64,000 bases of DNA from Amoebidium appalachense. Its lineage: Eukaryota; Ichthyosporea. The notes beneath the pieces are model-generated. The model was not told where the DNA came from. It worked only from the letters and a program-made list of their open reading frames with translations, and ran no database searches. Shown one piece after another: positions 1-10,930 of the stretch; position 1 is the first letter of the stretch, and every line of letters begins with the position of its first letter. The position numbers were made by a program, and so were the translations under genes. The stretch covers positions 2,852,001 through 2,916,000 of the forward strand of contig CAVNZM010000017.1 of assembly GCA_963693365.1 (NCBI GenBank), read 5' to 3'.

Positions 1-512
<512 letters not shown>

Positions 513-518
513 ACGTAC

Positions 519-621
519 CTGCAGGCTCGTGCAGATAACTCAGGTGTGTAAGGTCATCTGAGTCCTCCAAAAGAGGAGGGTTGCGGAGGAATGGCTTGTC
601 TGCCACCTTAAGCACATGTTC
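519..621 (-). CDS. Myosin, exon entering the motor core
   Basis: Exon of 103 bp with acceptor CACACAG and donor GTACGT. It reads [19 protein letters not shown] and then [15 protein letters not shown], the conserved segment before the ATP-binding core. It ends in phase 1; the next exon is off the left edge. Confidence 0.93.
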
Positions 622-700
622 CTGTGTGCGTGTGTGCGTGTGCGTGTGTGTTTGCGTGTGTGTGTACACCGTGTGTGTGTTTGTGCGTGCGTGTGCGTGC

Positions 701-744
<44 letters not shown>

Positions 745-834
745 ACATAACATATGTATATGTGTTTTTGTGTGCGTGTGGGTGTGGGTGCATATGTACA
801 TGTTCATATGAGCGCACACCGATGCTCAGTATGT

Positions 835-878
<44 letters not shown>

Positions 879-1157
879 TGTAAGCACGGCTTTTGATTGC
901 TAGCTCCCGCCGATGTCATTACATCCGTTTTACCACACTCCCCCACACCTCTTAACCCCTCCTCTCCTCCCCTTCCCCCCCCATCTCTACTCTCTCTCTC
1001 TCTCTCTCTCCCCCCCCCCCTTCTCCCCCCCCCCCCCCCCCCCCCCCAAAACACACACACACCTTTTCCAGCCCACCTTTCTGTTCCCGGCTCCCATCAT
1101 CCCTCCCTCCCCCCCCCCCCCCCCCCCCCTCCCTTTCTTTTTTTTTTTTTTTTTTTC

Positions 1158-1193
<36 letters not shown>

Positions 1194-1449
1194 CTCTGTA
1201 AAAGGAACCCAATGCTACATTCACGTTTTCTCTCACCATCCAAACATCTATATAAAACCGCGCTCCTCGAGTTCTCCACCTTGACATCCCGTTCAAACGT
1301 AAACCTTTCTCTCTTTCTGTTTCCCTTTCCCCCCCACACACACCTTACCTCAACAACATCCCCTTTCCTTCCGCCCCCCTCCCCCCCACCACCACCCCTC
1401 CTCAACTCATTTCACCCTCCTCCCCCCCCCCTCCCCCCTCCCCCCCCCC

Positions 1450-1480
<31 letters not shown>

Positions 1481-1929
1481 CACTTCTATCTCCACCCCTC
1501 CCCACCCCCACAAGCAGTCGGCTTAAAAACCAACTGAAAGTGAGCTCTTCCTTGGTCCATGATCCCATTGTGTTTTCTCTCCATATCAACAGTTGTAAAC
1601 CTCTGTACCCAACACCATGTACAATTGATCATCCCCCCCTCCCCCCCCCCCTAACTCACATGCACAAAAAAAAGGACACACACCACCATTCTCAACCTCT
1701 CTGTGGAAGGTACACACCCACCACCACCACATACCTTTCCATTATCGTCGGTGCACTTTATGTTCGCACCGTCAACACTGGTAATTTTGGCCGAAATCCA
1801 CACGATGTCTGGGTCGGGCACCCATATCCGAACCCCCTGTGACGGTATAACTCACGTCAGCCATGCATCTTAAGTCGGCGCACACGCTCCCCCCCACCCC
1901 CCTCCCCCTCCCTCCCCCACCACCACCAG

Positions 1930-1985
<56 letters not shown>

Positions 1986-1999
1986 GCACACGCACACGC

Positions 2000-2031
<32 letters not shown>

Positions 2032-2531
2032 TCGCGTGTGCGTGCGTGGGGGGGGGGGGGGGGGGGAGGGGGGGCAACACAACCGCGGCGGAAAACGACA
2101 GAGTATTCTCCGGAAGAATAAATAATAAACAAGCATGGGGAAAGACGAATAAAGACTGCAAAGTTAACTTGAACGGAAACAAAAGGTGTGTGGATTTCTG
2201 TAAGGGATTCCGCGTGTTTTTGGTACCTGCAGGTGCTTGTCAATAACTGCCGGAAAGGGAGAGAGAGAGCGAGAGAGAGAGAAAGAGAGGGATATAAAGG
2301 AAGGGAGGTGTGTCTGCCTGTGTGTGTGTGTGTTTGGGGGGGGGAGGGGGAGGGAGGGAGCGTGCGCCTAAGGGAGAAGGCGAGACGACAAAGAGCCGGA
2401 TAACATTGCCGTAACGCAGGCTTTGAGGGGGGAAGGGGGGGGGGGCGTACTTCGTACCGTGTTCCGCATTCAAACCCCCCCCTTCCCCTCGTCCGCCCCC
2501 CCTCTCCACACACACACACACCCCTTCCACA

Positions 2532-2562
<31 letters not shown>

Positions 2563-3145
2563 TCCCCCCCCTCAAAGCCTGCGTTACGGCTATGTTATCC
2601 GGCTCTTTGTCGTCTCGCCTTCTCCGTTAGGCGCACTCCGTTTTCGTTACGGCAATGTTATCCGGCTCTTTGTCGTCTTGCCTTCTCCCTTAGGCCAAAC
2701 GGAGTGCGCCTAATGGAGAAGGCGAGACGACAAAGAGCCGGATAACATAGCCGTAACGCAGGCTTTGAGGGGGGAAGGGGGGGGGGGGGGGGGGGGGCTG
2801 TGGAAGGGGGTGTGTGTGTGTGCGGAGAGGGGGGGGACGGGGGGGAAGGGGGGGGGGGGGGTATGAATGCGGAACACGGTACGAAGTACGCATACACGAA
2901 GGACACATGCAAAGGCAAACATTCAAGTATGCAACATAGCCATGCACACAGTATGCATCATAAGCAGAGCCCATCCTCAGGGAGGGCCCAAAAGGGGGGG
3001 GGGGGGGGGGGGAGGGGAGTGAGGGGGGAATGCAGAAGGAGTAAAAAGAGATATACGTCAACTTTGTCCTTAAGAGCAAAGGGCATACCTTCTCATAGAC
3101 GTGACCCTCCACGTCAGCCCCCATCTTGGCTGCTGTGCAACCCTC
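519..3145 (-). CDS. Myosin heavy chain, N-terminal part of motor domain (partial gene, three exons)
   Basis: Three minus-strand exons (3089-3145, 1735-1836, 519-621) join in phase and give the start of a myosin: a short N-terminus, the SH3-like subdomain reading [11 protein letters not shown], then the entry to the motor core with [20 protein letters not shown] and HEPA. The [13 protein letters not shown] block is a hallmark of conventional, class V and related myosins, which move along actin using ATP. The P-loop, switch regions, neck and tail lie beyond the left edge, so the class cannot be fixed; the N-terminus looks class V-like. The start is the ATG at 3122-3124 (context GCCAAGATGG), 12 codons before the first junction. 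The introns are packed with GT/CA and G/C repeats and a nested palindrome. Identification is by family motifs seen in the translation; class is inference. Confidence 0.9.
622..1734. repeat. Myosin intron filled with simple repeats
   Basis: (GT)n at about 624-745 and 837-877, CT and C runs at 960-1047, T-run followed by G-run at 1138-1193, and C-rich DNA at 1376-1466. No exon with acceptable splice sites was found. Confidence 0.85.
1735..1836 (-). CDS. Myosin, exon encoding the SH3-like subdomain
   Basis: Exon of 34 codons in phase 0, bounded by acceptor CCGTCACAG and donor GTATGT. It reads [20 protein letters not shown] and continues to CTDDNGK. The pattern (V/A)RVWxPDPxxVW is typical of myosin N-termini. 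Confidence 0.9.
1837..3088. repeat. First coding intron of myosin with CA repeat and nested palindrome
   Basis: Holds an (AC)n array at 1931-2030, a GA tract at 2258-2290, and a complex inverted repeat from 2364 to about 2891. A roughly 60-bp unit occurs four times: minus at 2364-2426, plus at 2572-2633, plus at 2645-2694, minus at 2705-2767. Outside it, bases 2446-2475 are repeated inverted at 2867-2892. Poly-G/C runs separate the units. Confidence 0.8.
2863..2991 (+). repeat. Dispersed repeat R1, short copy
   Basis: Shares the core GCAGAGCCCATCCTCAGG, with the preceding GTATGCAT(C/A)ATAA, with copies at 17.1, 32.0, 33.5 and 56.1 kb. It lies in a minus-strand gene and is therefore antisense to its host. 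Confidence 0.65.
3089..3145 (-). CDS. Myosin, first coding exon
   Basis: Acceptor TTTCTTTTTCCCTCAG precedes position 3145 and donor GTATGC follows 3089. The start codon is at 3122-3124 and the exon gives [12 protein letters not shown] before splicing in phase 0 to the next exon. Bases 3125-3145 would be 5' untranslated, so at least one untranslated exon lies upstream. Confidence 0.85.
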
Positions 3146-4700
3146 CTGAGGGAAAAAGAAAGGGTCCAGATGGTAAGAACATGAAGCTGCTGGTATAACA
3201 ACACGGCAGCTTAAAGCATAGAAATCTTTAAAAAGAGACACAAAAAAGGCGTCCTATGTTGATCAGAAAGCACCGTTGCCTGACACATATACACCCCTAG
3301 TCACCTAATTAGTGAACCCTGGGTCGTCTTCACAGAGTGTGTCTCTCTCGTCTGACCCAGGTACACCTAAGCTAATTTATAGTAATATGACCACAGCCGT
3401 GTCGTCCTCAGTCCCTAGAGCCATGTCTCCTTCTCACCCGAATTCCTTTGTCACAGCAAAAGGCTGAGCTAATGCTATTCTTCGCTGGATGACCCTCTGA
3501 CCTGGAGTAGCATGCATGATGAACTCTTGTACATTGTGGGCACTGTAGACAACTTCTCCCCCCCCCCCCCCCCCCCCCCCCCCCCCACCTCCCCTCTCTC
3601 CTCCTCATTAGTGCAGAAACAATATGTTCTCATCGGGTCATACAACATTCGTTCCCTACTTACTTTGTCACCAGAAGCTTTGGTATTCTACAAGTATCCC
3701 ACTCAGGCAAAAGTCCACATCCTACGAATCAACTCAGGTGTAGCTGCCAACTGGTCAAATGCTCAAAGCAACACGCGTTGAGGCAAGCCTGTTCGTTTTA
3801 AATCGAAATACAACACAAATAAAGAAGTCAAAAGTGGCTTGACCAGTGATAATGGGGAAAAACTACAAGAGATGCAAGAGAATGAGGGACTCTCGTTCTT
3901 GGAAAACATGAATCGTTGAAAGGTTCGTCACAGCGGAAGTGTCTCGGTTTGTGGAATTTTGCCTTGCCCGGGTGGCTGAACTTGGCAGAGTGAGTGTAAA
4001 TTCTGGCACCCAGGCAACAAATGGCTTGTCTTTCCACTCACAAAAACCTGAAATTACATGGCTTGTAAACTGTTACAATAATTATCGCTTTTCTAACTAA
4101 TATTAGTTAGGTTTTTGTAATTTAGAATCAGCCATCAAATATATTCCTGGGGTTTATATACTTAAACAAAGCTTCTTCAAAACACGGTGAACCGTGAAGG
4201 CACAGTTTACCCCTCTTTAGGTTGCTCAGATGCACCAATAACAATCTTGATCTTCTGAGTCGTGTCTGGAATGTGACAAATAACCAATTAGAATGCTATT
4301 TACTAAAAAATCAATCAATCTAACCAATCACCACCCAGATTTTACACACATGGTTTTTTGAAAAGAATCATAGGCTATAAACTAATGCTCTGATTTTGAA
4401 AAAGAAAAGCAATCTCGAGTACTAATATTTTATAACTGAAAAATAACGACACTTTTCTACTAGTCTAAGCTATATGGGATCAGGGGTACAGTCTGGTGAC
4501 CCGGTAACGCTCCCTTCACTCTCCCTGGATCACGTTGTTGGCGTTGCCACGCTCACATGGGCAACTGACCAATCACAAGTATCATAAATGTTGATTGGGT
4601 GACACAAATTTTGGTGGAACGCAGGGGCGGCAGGGCAGGGTGACGTAACACGTTCTCAGTGATGTTTGAAGAAAAAAAATAGGCGCCTACAGTATGTACC
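3146..4700. other. Region upstream of the myosin start, no further gene seen
   Basis: Mostly non-repetitive, AT-richer DNA that must contain the myosin promoter and untranslated first exon(s), which I cannot place. One C-run lies at 3550-3586. No open frame has coding character. Confidence 0.5.
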
Positions 4701-5362
4701 GTACAGCTCTGTCAGTGACAGTGAGGCTGTGTGTGTTGTATGATCATTGACACAACTATGATTGCTGAATGGCAGCAGGAATTGTGTGCAATATTGATGT
4801 GCGAGTGATCATGTGAGTGAGTGAATGAGTGAGTGATTGAGGGAGTGAATGGGGGAGTGAGTGAGTAAGTGAGTGAGCGAATGAGTGAGTGAGTGAGAGA
4901 GTGAGTAAGGAAAAGAGAGGGAGAGGAGAGATGGCACGTGTGTGTGTGTGTGCGTGCGTACGTGTGTGTGTATGTGAATGTCAGTGTTGTGTGAGGAGGG
5001 AGGGGGGGGGGGGGGGGGGGGAGGAGGAAACCAGGCGCAGGGTAGGGGGTAGCAGCCGCAGGGCTACGAGTTGGCCCGGAGGATTCATAGCGTGTGTGTG
5101 CTTTTGTGGCTGTGTGCGTGTGTACTCGTGTGTATATACATGTCTGTGTGTGTTTGCTTCTGTGTGTGTATGTGTTGATCTTGTTTCTGTACAAAGTGTG
5201 TGTGTGTGTGTATGTGCGTGTGCAGTGTGTCTGCTTGTATGTGCGGTGCATGTGTCTTTGTGTGCATGTGTGTGTGTGTGTGTGTGTGTTGGGCAGAGGG
5301 GAGGGAGGGGGGAGGCAACGGTAGCGAGGCGGAGGTGGTGAGTTGTGTGTGTGTGTGTGTGC

Positions 5363-5425
<63 letters not shown>

Positions 5426-5510
5426 CATGCGTGCGTGCGTGTGTATTGTGTGTGAGCGTATGTGTGTGTGTATGGGTATGATTGTATGTGTGTGTGCATG
5501 CAGCTGAGGT
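4700..5510. repeat. GTGA tetranucleotide array followed by GT/G-rich satellite
   Basis: Imperfect (GTGA)n at about 4804-4910, then (GT)n with GTGC variants, a G-run at 5000-5022 and a long (GT)n at 5343-5440. The long frames on both strands here are only His-Thr or Val-Cys translations of the repeat. Confidence 0.9.
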
Positions 5511-6129
5511 TTTGCCAAAAATTCGTCTGTTCTAAGTTAGCTATCATTCTGCTTGTGCGCTTAAGGAGGCAACATCTTAAAGCATCTTGGAACATCTTGC
5601 GCCTGACAAAGCCCATCTACTATGTAAAATTGTAATTAGGTAACTCTTGTGCACCAGTGGCTGGGGCCGCGGTTTTTGCTTACGAACCACCACGGGTCGT
5701 TCCAACCATGCCCCGAATCCTCAAATCACCGTTCCTGACTTGCGCCCCACACACACACCTCTCCCCTGCCGCCCTATGGCGCTGCTTGTTTATTTTTCGC
5801 ATGCTGCTACTTCCACACACAACCTTCTTGTTTCACCCACCTCAGGTCACAGCCAGTCAGTGTCTCACCACCCTTACACGCTGGGAGCCTGGGTGCCTGG
5901 GACTCGCCCTTTATCGCCGAAGGCTTACTAGGAATTAAAAATGCTTCAGCTGTGGTTTATCCGGAAGTTCTTTGGCTTTTGCACAGGGTTTTCAAAAGCA
6001 AGGTCCTGTTCAACTTGAAGTCGAGTGTCGACCCTCCTGGGCCCGGCCCCGGTGTCTGCCCCGAAGCCGATCACGATGGGCGAGACGGGACTTGCACGTG
6101 CATATGCATGTGGTCTCCATGGCTATGTA

Positions 6130-6199
6130 CCCACTGGCTTACGGTGACCGGGCACTACTACGCTGCGTTTTTTGTCCCCCGCGGCAACCAAAAAAAAAA

Positions 6200-6252
<53 letters not shown>
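6130..6252 (+). repeat. Possible retroposon 3' end with A-tail and G-run
   Basis: The motif CCGGGCACTACTACGC at about 6150 is followed by GTCCCCCGCGGCAACC, an A-run at 6190-6203 and a G-run to 6251. The same motif occurs inverted at about 8126-8150, where it also leads into an A-rich tail on its own strand. Shared motif plus A-tail suggests two copies of one retroposon family; no target duplication was found. Confidence 0.45.
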
Positions 6253-6595
6253 GGAGGCCGCAGGCAGCCGGCTGACAGCGCTCACGGCAGAGTGTAACAT
6301 GCACGAGTCGACTGTGTGACGCTACATTTGTAAATACATGTACATGCCAGGCCCTGGGTAGCCAGGGTCCGGCGTTTTTATTTGTCTTTCGACAACACCT
6401 GGGAAGCTTGACTCCTTCTCGACCGTTTTACTTATGAATACCACTTCTTGATCGGTAAATACGGGATTTTTGGATCGTATCCTGCAGCCCCTGGTAATCA
6501 CTCCCGACAGACCGGCGGCCGGCCGCGGCGGTCCAATCCGCAAATAAGAAGACAATAGCTCCCGAAACTTAGCAAGCTTCATGTTTTTTTAGAGG

Positions 6596-6612
6596 CCAGA
6601 AATCAAACAAGC
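6596..6612 (+). repeat. Target-site duplication, left copy
   Basis: CCAGAAATCAAACAAGC, 17 bp, identical to 7141-7157, flanking the SINE between them. Confidence 0.9.
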
Positions 6613-7140
6613 TATTTTGCCTCAGGGGAGCTTACCGTCTTCCGCCTAGACACAGATCGTACTGTATAGCACACTCATAAGTCAGGATTCTAATTGACCC
6701 CAACTGGCACTATTTTTAGTTACGCCTTATCCCACGGTTCTAGCCGCAGCAACACTAGTGGGGAAGTGAGCACAGCTCACTTTAACATGACCAGCCGGAC
6801 ACATACACAAACATAAAGACTTGAAAGGGGAAGAGCCCAGGACGCTGACCCGAACCGTGGCCGGTGACTCGGATTGGTCTCCACACTTGAACGTTGGGCT
6901 GGGATGCCCAAGCGGCGCGCCGTCAACGTCAGAGGGCCGGTGCTGTTCATGACGTCATGTCTTGCGGCCGGATGATAACAAATTGGTGGTGCTGCTTGAC
7001 GTGGTCTGGGGTGATGGCTTCTAGGGGGCGGCCAGACCGGTGGACCGTCGAGGCAGAAAAATCGGAAGTATGTAACCAGGATCGATCCTGCGACTTTGAG
7101 CTTGACACGCAGAGATCTTACCATTGCACCAACCCGCCCC
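6613..7140 (-). mobile_element. tRNA-derived SINE with 17-bp target duplication
   Basis: Read on the minus strand from 7140 the element opens with a tRNA-like RNA polymerase III promoter: A box TGGTGCAATGG (7121-7131) and B box GGATCGATCC (about 7078-7088). It continues with unrelated sequence and ends in CCTGAGGCAAAATA at 6613. Perfect 17-bp repeats at 6596-6612 and 7141-7157 flank it, as expected for insertion by a LINE reverse transcriptase. Its 3' region (GGAAGACGGTA plus a CCCCTGAGGC-like stretch) resembles the end of the 186-bp element at 60.9 kb, suggesting a shared partner LINE. The A/B boxes and duplications are seen directly; partner LINE identity is inference. Confidence 0.85.
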
Positions 7141-7157
7141 CCAGAAATCAAACAAGC
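7141..7157 (+). repeat. Target-site duplication, right copy
   Basis: Identical to 6596-6612; marks the tRNA-head end of the SINE insertion. Confidence 0.9.
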
Positions 7158-7374
7158 AATCGCACAATTTTCTTTCAATGAGTGTTCAACTCAACCCGCT
7201 GAATCCCAGTGGGAAATGGGATAATGCGATACCACACCATGATATATAGGAAGTGACAGTTACTGTTCTTAATAAGCATGGATGTTCTTGGACTTGGGGC
7301 GTAGGATACGGAAAAAACTAGAAAGTTCATGGTTCTGCGCGCCCTCTGGCGGGGGCGCGCCTGCGGGCCTTACT

Positions 7375-7679
7375 ACACACATTCAGGCACATACAGATAT
7401 CGATACACACTCTCTATCTGTCATAGACACGTATACATGACACACACACACCGGCACCCACACATGTGTACACACGCACACACAAATACACGCACACACA
7501 CCAATACACAAGCGCACATGCATGTACACACACACACACCACACACACACACACACACATGGACACACACACACACACGCACACACACACATGTGCACAC
7601 ACACACATGTACACACACATGTACACACGCACACACAAACACAAACGTACCTGGCATACCCACACACACACACACACAT

Positions 7680-7714
<35 letters not shown>

Positions 7715-7765
7715 CACGTGTACACACACACACACACACACACATGTACACACACACCGTGACAC
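7375..7765. repeat. Imperfect (AC)n satellite with ATGT interruptions
   Basis: Nearly 400 bp of CA repeats broken by CATGTACA and CATGTGCA units. Its open frames are repeat translations. Confidence 0.9.
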
Positions 7766-10680
7766 ACCGTACCGGGACTCAGTCTGTTATTATAATCATA
7801 TGTATATTCCGAGTTGACCCAGACTGTCAGAGCCGGAAAGTGTATTCAATGGCATGATACGGTATACTGCCTTGGATGTGTGAGTTCGCAAACAGCTGCG
7901 TGTACCTGACCAAGAGGCAAAAATTGCTATGCCCCAGTCAGCGGCTGCGCATGTGCATGCCCTGCAGCTGCCTGGCACAGGCTGCAGCGCCGGCGCCACC
8001 ATGGCAACGAGACAGGAACGTTTTTTCAGAAAAACAAATGGGCGCATAAGATTCGTTGTCACTTCAAGTTTAGTCACTCTGAGTGCTGTCTTCCCTGCGG
8101 CCTCTTTGTTTTTTTTTTTGTTTTTTTGTCCCGTGGCGTAGTAGTGCCCGGCCACTTACGTAAGCCATTTGGTCAATATCATCATCAAGGCTTGGAGTTG
8201 AGCGACCGGTCACGTGTCGGTCGATTTGATTGGTTTACCTAAAATTGCAGCGCGCCATTTCTCTTTCCTCCACCGGTCCGCACGGTCCTCGATCATGTGT
8301 GACAATGGGTTCCGCGTCAGGCAGCTCAGGCGCGCGCTGCAGCAAGTTGCAACCCAGCCTTTGCATTTGATGCACTACCGACCGCACGCAACATAGTGCA
8401 TAAACAACACGTGTTACATGTCGAATATATGGCGTTTCTGGTACACGTGTGTCCTTATAAATTTTCTTTGGCGCATGGCGGCATGCATATGGGCCGCGTG
8501 GCGCGTGCGTAGTAAGTTGCTCAGCCTTCTAGATCTGTATTTGTTTGCCGCGTGCACACGATGCCATGATGCATGTGCATGGTTTACGTTTGAAACGAGC
8601 GCTAAGCAGAAGAAGCAATATCGCAATCTCCTTTTGACTATAGAGTGGCTTAAGAAGACATAAAGATATTGCACACACATGAAGTTGGCTGATGCGCGGC
8701 GTCTGTGCCGTTGGTACGTGGCGCGCGAACATGTTGTGACACTGGCATGCAGCCAGCGCTAGCCGGCGCTGGGCATCCCCATGCCGACGTTTGGCGCCGG
8801 GGACCCCGCCGGATCTGAGAGTCCGAGTGCATGTTCCGTCAGTGACGCCACACATACGTCACGTGCGAGCTTGGATTTATTTAATGAGAAATAACAAAAC
8901 GAAAACATATAGGGAAGCTATAATACGATTGAGTTGTATCTGAGACCTGGGAGTCTGGTGCTCACGGCCACCCGGCGCGGGCCGGCATGTGAGGCCGCAA
9001 AGTGCGGGCCGAAGGCTCACAGGATGGAATGTTTCAGGAGTTTTTCGTGACCAGGATTGTCAAATGCATAAGAAAATCAGGAGTCATGGGGCGAGTGGCC
9101 GAGCGAGACCGAAGTTATTTCGGCGAGCCGTCGGCAAAATAATCGTCAAGGCGAGCCGAAATAACGAGGTCGAGCGAGGACACGAGCCGACATGATCCGG
9201 TTACGATATGACCCATAAAGATTTAGCATTCACTTTATTGATACATTATGCAAACTTTAACTCGGTTATTTGATTCATATATCATTACATTCATATTTCA
9301 GGCTCATTTTCCTAGTGATCGCTTTGATTGGCTAGCAGCGCACTCACCCATTAACCCGGTTATTCGATTCCTCTAACCCAATAGAAATGTCCATAGCCTG
9401 GTTATTTCGGTGAGTGCGCTCTAGGCCAATCACGGCAAGACTAACTGAAGTTAAAGGTCGTGTCGTCATCCAATCAGATCACACCCCGACTCTCGGAATA
9501 TCGTAACCCTAGGTTCTATAAGCGTCCATTGGGCCTCTGTGGATACTAAATGGATAGTTCCGCGGCCCGGCGCATGTGCCTGAGTTTCGGAGATCGGCTG
9601 CCTGCCGTCCATGGTCTATAGAACTTAGAACTGAAGTGCGTTATTGCTTGAGCCCCCTGGATATTGAACTTACTAAGGCTCAAAATTATTTTCAAATTTC
9701 AAATAGATCAATAAAGAAACCATTGCTCGTATCTATGGGGCCTTTTTCAAATTTTGTGCTATCTAAACGTTTAAATATCATCTATCTTGCTGCTATACGT
9801 CATTGACACTGTTGCCGGGCAGCAATAGTCTCATGGTGTCTTCTTGCATATTATACATTCAAGGCCCTTTTTTACGATTCGCTCTCCGAAAACCCCCCTC
9901 AATAACTACACATTCCGCACATAACTCAAATGTGCGGAAATCGTCATTGATTGGCTCAGTGCGCATCTAGTCTAAGTCCATGCACCATGTGGGTCCATAG
10001 CAGGGTATGAAAATCCTTTTTGGCAATATAAGTGCCATTTTAGCAGCTTTCCCGCCTGCCTGGTTGTCCTTAATAGAGCCACCAAACGTTTTTAGGGGTA
10101 TTTTTTATTTACATATTGGCTTTACGGAAGCCTTTGTCTATAAAGTCTGTGGACATAGCCTCAAAAATTGGGAACAGTTTTCGGACAATTCTGTGGCCAT
10201 CAACTGACTAATTTCACAGCCTAGTCCATAGTGCAAGTTCGAACAACCCGACGGGCTCAGCCGCCCGCACTTACCTTAGCTACAGACTTCCTTTGCTCTT
10301 TTTTTTTTGCCTTAAGGGGCACACTTTCCAATTCCAAGTGATGAGCTGCAAACAAAATATAATGGTAAGTTATTCTCCGGATAGTGTGTCTCTTTAGACC
10401 ATGCGATGACCATGGCGATGGCGGTGGTTGTTGGCGTCTCAGCTTGCCAACACCCTGTGTAAAAGTCAGAAATTTGTAGAATAAGGGCCTAGAAAGGTAA
10501 AAAAACCAAATCTGAACGCTATACATCTCCTGTTAAGCCTTTCCTCATATGCTATGGTAACGCGACTTCGTATATATGGAAAACACGTCTGTATCAGTTC
10601 AATAGAACATGCAAGGCATGCCTTGTTATTAACGCATCACAGCACATAAATAGGGCTGTTTCTTAATCGTTCCAGTTCAC
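7766..10680. other. Intergenic DNA without recognised genes
   Basis: Non-repetitive sequence of mixed composition with several inverted repeats, notably 9088-9180 and 9332-9436. Open frames are under 120 codons and show no recognisable protein. It contains the inverted copy of a possible retroposon end at 8101-8165. Confidence 0.5.
9088..9436. repeat. Cluster of imperfect palindromes
   Basis: Arms around 9088-9118 and 9148-9180 share TTATTTCGGC in opposite orientation. A second pair, GATTGGCTAGCAGCGCACTC (from about 9331) and its near complement ending near 9434, surrounds about 60 bp. Fold-back elements of the MITE kind are possible, but no clean target duplication was found. Confidence 0.5.
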
Positions 10681-10708
10681 TTCTTGTAGCCCAATCTCAC
10701 ACCACACA

Positions 10709-10723
10709 AGCACACACACAAGC

Positions 10724-10754
<31 letters not shown>

Positions 10755-10762
10755 TACGTGCG

Positions 10763-10816
<54 letters not shown>

Positions 10817-10828
10817 ACGCACACACAC

Positions 10829-10902
<74 letters not shown>
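10709..10902. repeat. (AC)n microsatellite directly upstream of the membrane-protein gene
   Basis: About 190 bp of CA repeat, with a short alternating CG stretch (from about 10760), ending about 30 bp before the start codon at 10931. It lies in the likely promoter or 5' untranslated region. Confidence 0.9.
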
Positions 10903-10930
10903 TTTTGCCAGAACATTGCATGATATAATC

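Noticed and set aside
7060-7140. tRNA gene on the minus strand
   Set aside because: A and B boxes are present, but there is no acceptor stem, and the unit is the head of a 528-bp element with target duplications, so it is a SINE.
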